This document shows, piece after piece, positions 60,625 through 64,000 of a stretch of DNA of 64,000 bases; the first letter of the stretch is position 1; each line of letters starts with the position of its first letter. This DNA comes from VXNE01 sp963668365. Lineage in GTDB: Bacteria; Pseudomonadota; Gammaproteobacteria; Pseudomonadales; Azotimanducaceae. Below the pieces are notes generated by a model. The model ran no database searches and was not told where the DNA came from. It saw only the letters and a list, made by a program, of their open reading frames with translations. A program made the translations under genes and the position numbers. The stretch covers positions 1,798,001 to 1,862,000 of the forward strand of contig OY764266.1 of assembly GCA_963668365.1 (NCBI GenBank), in the 5' to 3' direction.

Positions 60625-61545
60625 CACTGAGATCCGGTGCGGAACGCTACATCGCGTTCAAACGGGGCCAGGGCTACAAGATGGATAGCGAGGAGCGTCT
60701 TCTCCGTCGCTACGTCAGCTACGCCGAGGCCCACGGGGACGACGTCACGGTCGCCGTCAGAATGGTCGAGTGGGCCGGGGCAGCGCCTTCGCCGTCAACT
60801 GTGCGGACCCGGCTGAGCGCGCTCCGCTGCTTCGCGCGATGGGTCCGCGCGGAGGACGAGCGTCACGAGGTTCCACCCAGCGCGATCGGCCCCGGGCAGA
60901 AGGTCCGACCGGCACCGCACCTGCTGTCGCAAGCGGACATCCGCCGGCTGATCGACGCCGCGCTATCGATCGGCCCCCCTGGCTCGATCACGCCGCACAC
61001 GTTCCACTTCACTGTTCGGACTCATGGTCGTGACGGGACTTCGCAGGTCGGAAGCCGTGGCGTTGCGGCTTGGGGACGTGACGTCGGACGGGCTGCTGGT
61101 CAGGGAAACCAAGTTCCGCAAGAGCAGGCTGGTTCCGCTGCACGGCAGCACGTGGTGTGCGCTGGAGCGGTACCTGCAACTGCGCGCAAGCGCGGGGAGC
61201 GGTGGCGATCACCTGTTCGTGCTGCAGAACGGGAGGCCGCCAAGCCCGGACAGCGTGACGAAAACCTTCACCGACCTCGCCTGCCAGCTCGGGTTGCGGC
61301 GGGGACCTGGGAAGGGCGGCGGCTTCCGCCTGCACGATCCGAGGCACTGCTTCGCTGTCCGGGCACTCGAGCGCGCGAGCACGGCGAGCCGGGACGGCGC
61401 GAATCGCCACATGCTGGCGCTGAGCACGTATCTCGGCCACGGCGACATCGCTTCGACCTGCTGGTACCTGGAAGCCACGCCGGCGTTGATGCGGCAGGTC
61501 GCCTTGGCGGCGGAACAGCGATACGACGGGAGGAGTGCAACATGA
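60621..61545 (+). pseudogene. ritB: RIT recombinase B, frameshifted
   Basis: The phase starting at ATG 60621 (overlapping the ritA stop) reads M-T-L-R-S-G-A-E-R-Y-I to T-P-H-T-F-H-F near 61010. A one-base insertion there shifts the frame; the remaining catalytic part continues in the phase starting M-V-V-T-G-L-R-R-S-E-A-V at 61024 and ends at 61545. The HxxR box is H-D-P-R-H-C-F, with Pro replacing the usual Leu. The nucleophile W-Y-L-E is retained. Confidence 0.85.
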
Positions 61546-62516
61546 CGCCGTTGGCAACACACCTGGGTGCCTTCCTCCGCGAATACCTGCCCCGCGATCG
61601 GCGGGCGAGCCCGCGCACGGTCGAGAGCTACGCGTACGCCTTCCAGATGCTCGCCTGCTTCGCTTCCGAGCGCCTCGGGGTGCGGCCCTGCAACCTGGTC
61701 GTCGAGCAACTGACCGCGCCGCTGGTGCTGGACTTCCTCGACGCCCTGCAGCGCGAACGCGGCAACTCGGTCAGCGCCCGCAATGCGCGGCTTGCCGCGA
61801 TCAAGTCGTTCTTCCGCTACCTGGAGTACCGGGTGCCCGCATGCCTCGACATCGCCGGACAGATCCACGCCGTACCGCCGAAACGGCGCGATCTGCCCCT
61901 GATCGACTATCTCGACAGTGACGAGGTCCAGTCCCTGCTCGACGCGCCGGATGCCGGCACCCGCGCCGGTGTCCGGGATCGTGCGATGCTGCATCTCACC
62001 TACGCGGCGGGGCTGCCATGCACCGACCTCGATGCAGCGCTGGACACCGTCCTCGTCCGCGGAAAAGGCCGTCGCCAGAGGCGGCTGCCCCTGTGGAAGC
62101 AGACCCGGGCCGTGCTTCGCGACTGGCTGGCGGTGAGACCGACAGGTGCCGACGAGCATCTGTTCCTCAACTCGCGCGGCTTCGCCATGAGCCGGCATGG
62201 CTTCGCCCATCGTCTGGCGCTGCACGTCGAAAGCGCTCGGCGGCGGACGCCCTCCATGGTTGGGAAACGGGTGTCTCCGCACGTGCTCCGACACTCGTGC
62301 GCAATGCATACACTGGTGGCCACAGGGGACATCCGCAAGGTGTCCCTGTGGCTGGGCCACGCCAGCATCCAGAGCACCGAGGCCTACCTCCGGGTGGACC
62401 CGGTCGAGAAGCTCGAGATCCTGGCGGCGAAGCTGCCGCCCAGCATCGTCAAGGGCTCGTTCACCGGCGCGACCGACCGCCTGCTCGCCGTCCTCGCCGA
62501 CGCGCAAAGGGCGTAG
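61542..62516 (+). pseudogene. ritC: RIT recombinase C with in-frame deletion of the first catalytic Arg region
   Basis: A 324-residue open frame from ATG 61542, overlapping the ritB stop. It keeps H-V-L-R-H-S-C-A-M, W-L-G-H-A and T-E-A-Y-L-R. The segment that should read A-A-G-L-R-V-S-E-L (as in element 2) is instead A-A-G-L-P-C-T-D-L-D-A-A-L-D-T-V-L, about nine residues shorter across the block, so the first catalytic arginine is lost. The frame is open but the enzyme is expected to be inactive. Confidence 0.8.
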
Positions 62517-62602
62517 TTATGTGAAGCGTCCCGGCCCGGAAACCGGCGCTACTGCCGGGCGGGACGCTCACACTCACCATAACGGGCTACTCAACATAAG
62601 CA

Positions 62603-62628
62603 GCGTTATGTAGAGATCAACATAACGC
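62603..62628. repeat. palindrome next to the right end of RIT element 3
   Basis: GCGTTATGT (62603-62611) and ACATAACGC (62620-62628) flank AGAGATCA, giving an interrupted palindrome of the same general form as the sites beside RIT elements 1 and 2 (ATGT-GAG-ACAT type). It probably represents the target site of this element. Confidence 0.7.
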
Positions 62629-62631
62629 CGC

Positions 62632-63236
62632 CTTGCGGCTCGCGCTCTATCGCCTACGGCGACCGAGCCCGCAGGCGGTCTCGTCCCTTCGGGTAATGAT
62701 CGCTAACGCTTGCGCCCTCCGGGCGCCGATGCCGACGTGGCATCGAAAGTGGTCTGCCCGAACGCTCACCGACGGCACGACCCCGACGTATGCCTGATTG
62801 ACGACCAACTGTTACTGGCCGCGTCCATGACTTCCACACGGTTCCACCAATCCGTGCCGGGACATCCCGCTCGCGTGGCAGCACTGTCTCGCCGCACCGG
62901 GGCGATAGGGCACACGTCCGTCGATGTGTCCCAGGTTGTCACGCGTGCTCGCGCGGTCAACCAGACGGTTCTCCGCTTCGCTCCGACCTCGCTGGCGCGA
63001 GGCGACCGCCCTGCGCGCGCGCCGCCCGTTCAGGCACCGACGCACTTCGCGTCGCAACACCTGAACAGGAGACCGACATGGACCTTCCAACCCTCGTCGC
63101 TTAGTGGAGCGGCAGACTTCCCGAGGGCTTCGTACCGCCCGCCAGCCTCCGCCGGACCCCGGCCACATAATGCTCGCTCAAGCGCTGCCGGAGGCCGGCG
63201 GCCGTCAAGAAGGACGGGACCTTCGCTCACGCCTGC
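62632..63236. other. about 600 bp without a supported gene
   Basis: Between the RIT 3 border and the integrase stump. An open frame across 62710-63309 has Pro/Arg/Ser-rich noise-like composition. No promoter, RNA gene or repeat of note is seen apart from small GC-rich hairpins. This is probably decayed element DNA. Confidence 0.4.
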
Positions 63237-63377
63237 TTATGTGGAGCTACACATAAACTTGGTCCCGGTCGGCGTGACGTTGAGGTACAGCGTGTCTCCA
63301 TCGCCGTAACGACCAGGAAGCATGGCTCTTCGAACCTCTGCGGCGGTCAGTTTTCCCCACCGTATACCCACATTCAT
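63237..63377 (-). pseudogene. N-terminal stump of the island's tyrosine integrase
   Basis: From ATG 63377 the frame reads M-N-V-G-I-R-W-G-K-L-T-A-A-E-V-R-R-A-M and then G-R-Y-G-D-G-D-T-L-Y-L-N-V-T-P-T-G-T-K, the DUF4102 arm-binding start of phage and island integrases. Right after G-T-K, where S-W would follow, it enters the palindrome at 63238-63255 and stops (TAA). So about 46 residues remain of an expected 400. Its position beside the tRNA 3' end is where an island integrase belongs. Confidence 0.8.
63238..63255. repeat. solo RIT-type palindrome truncating the integrase
   Basis: TATGTGGAGCTACACATA, identical to the palindrome at the right border of RIT element 1 (12711-12728). It interrupts the integrase at codon 40, with no recombinase trio attached. 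It could mark an excised or rearranged RIT of the element 1 type, or a preferred target. Confidence 0.75.
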
Positions 63378-63509
63378 ACCCACACGATGGGCGAGATTCT
63401 GCGCGAAGTCGAGGAACGCGTCAAGACTCCATGTTTATCACTTTATAAGTAAAAACAATGTCTTATTGGACCAAACGAGACGAAGGGGAACGCCATGAAA
63501 TGTTGGGTT

Positions 63510-63596
63510 TGGTGCCTGGGGAGAGACTCGAACTCTCACAGGGTCGCCCCTACCAGATTTTGAGTCTGGCGCGTCTACCAATTTCGCCACCCAGGC
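63510..63596 (-). tRNA. tRNA-Leu (anticodon CAA)
   Basis: An 87-nt gene on the minus strand with acceptor stem GCCTGGG/CCCAGGC, discriminator A and encoded CCA. The anticodon stem CCAGA/TCTGG encloses the loop CTCAAAA (anticodon CAA at 63562-63560). A long variable arm is present, as in class II tRNAs. Its 3' 20 bases are the attachment site of the island to its left; the gene itself is intact. Confidence 0.95.
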
Positions 63597-63774
63597 GGGA
63601 AGCTGGCGGGTCGGCAATGTATCCGCGACCCAAGCGGGGGTCAACGTCGGCATTTGAAGTGCGGCGCGCGTCCGACTCTTTGAATCGCCTGGCCGTCGGG
63701 TCAGCTATGCGGCGGAACTGGAGCCTATCCTGGGCGGACTGACGGATTCGCCATCCCTCCGAGCTCACCCACTG

Positions 63775-64000
63775 TCATGTCTTGGTGGACACTGTGGGGG
63801 CTTCGGCGTCCGCCGCTTCGTTCCGGCCCTTCGGCACCGGCGCGAAATAACCGACGATGAGCAGCAGCAGGCCGACACCGAGGAAAGACACCACCCGGCT
63901 CAGCGTGCCGACGTTGCCGAGTTCCACGACAAACAGCTTCAGGATCACGACAGCCATCACGACAGCCCCGCCGATCCAGACATCCCGGCGTTCCCGAATC
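63775..64000 (-). CDS. C-terminal end of a DUF2339 membrane protein, runs off the window
   Basis: Open from the window edge: I-R-E-R-R-D-V-W-I-G-G-A-V-V, then V-I-L-K-L-F-V-V-E-L-G-N-V-G-T-L-S-R-V-V-S with F-L-G-V-G-L-L-L-L-I-V-G-Y. This matches the conserved last membrane helices of the large DUF2339 family of predicted membrane proteins. It ends with a short polar tail. This is core chromosome beyond the island; 63378-63509 and 63597-63774 contain no gene apart from the tRNA. Confidence 0.75.
   Translation of the reverse strand, partial: IRERRDVWIGGAVVMAVVILKLFVVELGNVGTLSRVVSFLGVGLLLLIVGYFAPVPKGRNEAADAEAPTVSTKT

Larger units (their letters stand above)
58960..62601 (+). mobile_element. RIT element 3, decayed
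   Basis: A perfect 25-bp inverted repeat, whose core is TTATGTTGAGTAGCCCGTTA, marks both ends (58960-58984 and 62577-62601). Paired inner motifs follow: TTATGGAGAG with ACTCACCATAA at 59035-59045. The three recombinase genes are in the usual overlapping order, but ritA and ritB carry frameshifts and ritC an in-frame deletion, so the element cannot move on its own. A palindrome (62603-62628) lies one base outside the right end, as for the other RIT elements. Confidence 0.88.
52658..63530. mobile_element. genomic island integrated in tRNA-Leu(CAA)
   Basis: GGTGC(T/C)TGGGGAGAGACTCG is present at 52658-52677 and again at 63511-63530, where it forms the 3' end of tRNA-Leu; one mismatch in 20. Directly repeated tRNA 3' ends define an integrated island of about 10.9 kb. 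Its content is accessory throughout: a HEPN-motif pair, an IS, a duplicated HEPN-like protein, an orphan antitoxin, a decayed RIT element and the remnant of an integrase next to the tRNA. AT-rich DNA starts right inside the left border (52681-52730). Confidence 0.8.

Noticed and set aside
62710..63309. A 199-residue gene beside the integrase stump
   Set aside because: Composition is noise-like (Pro, Arg, Ser), it runs through the palindrome and antisense to the integrase remnant, and no family pattern is seen.

Overview
The window is high-GC DNA with dense, often overlapping genes. It looks like a member of the Pseudomonadota, probably a free-living or host-associated gammaproteobacterium. 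The support is class I fumarase, a DUF2059 protein, a multihaem periplasmic cytochrome, Tat/Sec-type leaders and a CCA-encoding tRNA-Leu; the exact lineage cannot be fixed from the sequence alone. Roughly 32-50 kb reads as ordinary chromosome, and both sides are accessory DNA.

Layout. (1) 0.1-7.4 kb: a co-directional set encoding a DUF6361 protein, a phospholipase D-like protein and an SNF2-type helicase, which has the look of an anti-phage system. (2) 8.2-19.6 kb: a recombination hot spot. An Integrase_1-type tyrosine recombinase has a complete three-recombinase (RIT) element inserted at its last codons. A second, oppositely oriented RIT element sits at a long palindrome flanked by two mirror-image copies of the same C-terminal coding tail. 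A four-gene module follows: small basic protein, tyrosine recombinase, coiled-coil protein, membrane protein. Long perfect hairpins punctuate the region. (3) 20.5-26.9 kb: an apparent defence operon of EVE-McrB, McrC, a beta-class DNA methyltransferase, a possible restriction endonuclease and an AbiJ-like nuclease. (4) 27.0-30.9 kb: a head-to-tail dimer of one insertion sequence with a 6-bp target duplication, then a REP-associated (RAYT) transposase.

(5) 32.3-50.5 kb: metabolic chromosome. It holds an FAD-dependent oxidoreductase and a luciferase-like monooxygenase (overlapping), an alpha/beta hydrolase-fold protein lacking its nucleophile, class I fumarase, a site-2 protease overlapping a rhomboid protease, a secreted FAD oxidase, glutamate dehydrogenase, an ACT-domain phenylalanine hydroxylase, a deleted epimerase pseudogene, a CPBP protease, a DUF2059 protein, a sulfatase, an eight-haem TPR cytochrome and a VapBC pair. 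Two copies of a 128-bp MITE lie in intergenic DNA here. (6) 50.8-52.5 kb: an AbiE-type toxin-antitoxin pair in which both genes carry one in-frame amber codon.

(7) 52.66-63.53 kb: a genomic island in tRNA-Leu(CAA), bounded by a 20-bp direct repeat of the tRNA 3' end. It contains a HEPN-motif protein with a partner, an IS whose transposase is a DruA (DUF4338)-IS4 fusion, a protein with a duplicated HEPN-like module that the IS has clipped, an orphan DUF433 antitoxin, a decayed third RIT element, and the N-terminal stump of the island integrase, cut off at an RIT-type palindrome. The window ends in the 3' end of a DUF2339 membrane protein gene.

The most distinctive theme is three RIT elements within 64 kb, each beside a palindrome resembling its own ends, with site-specific recombinases as repeated landing places.
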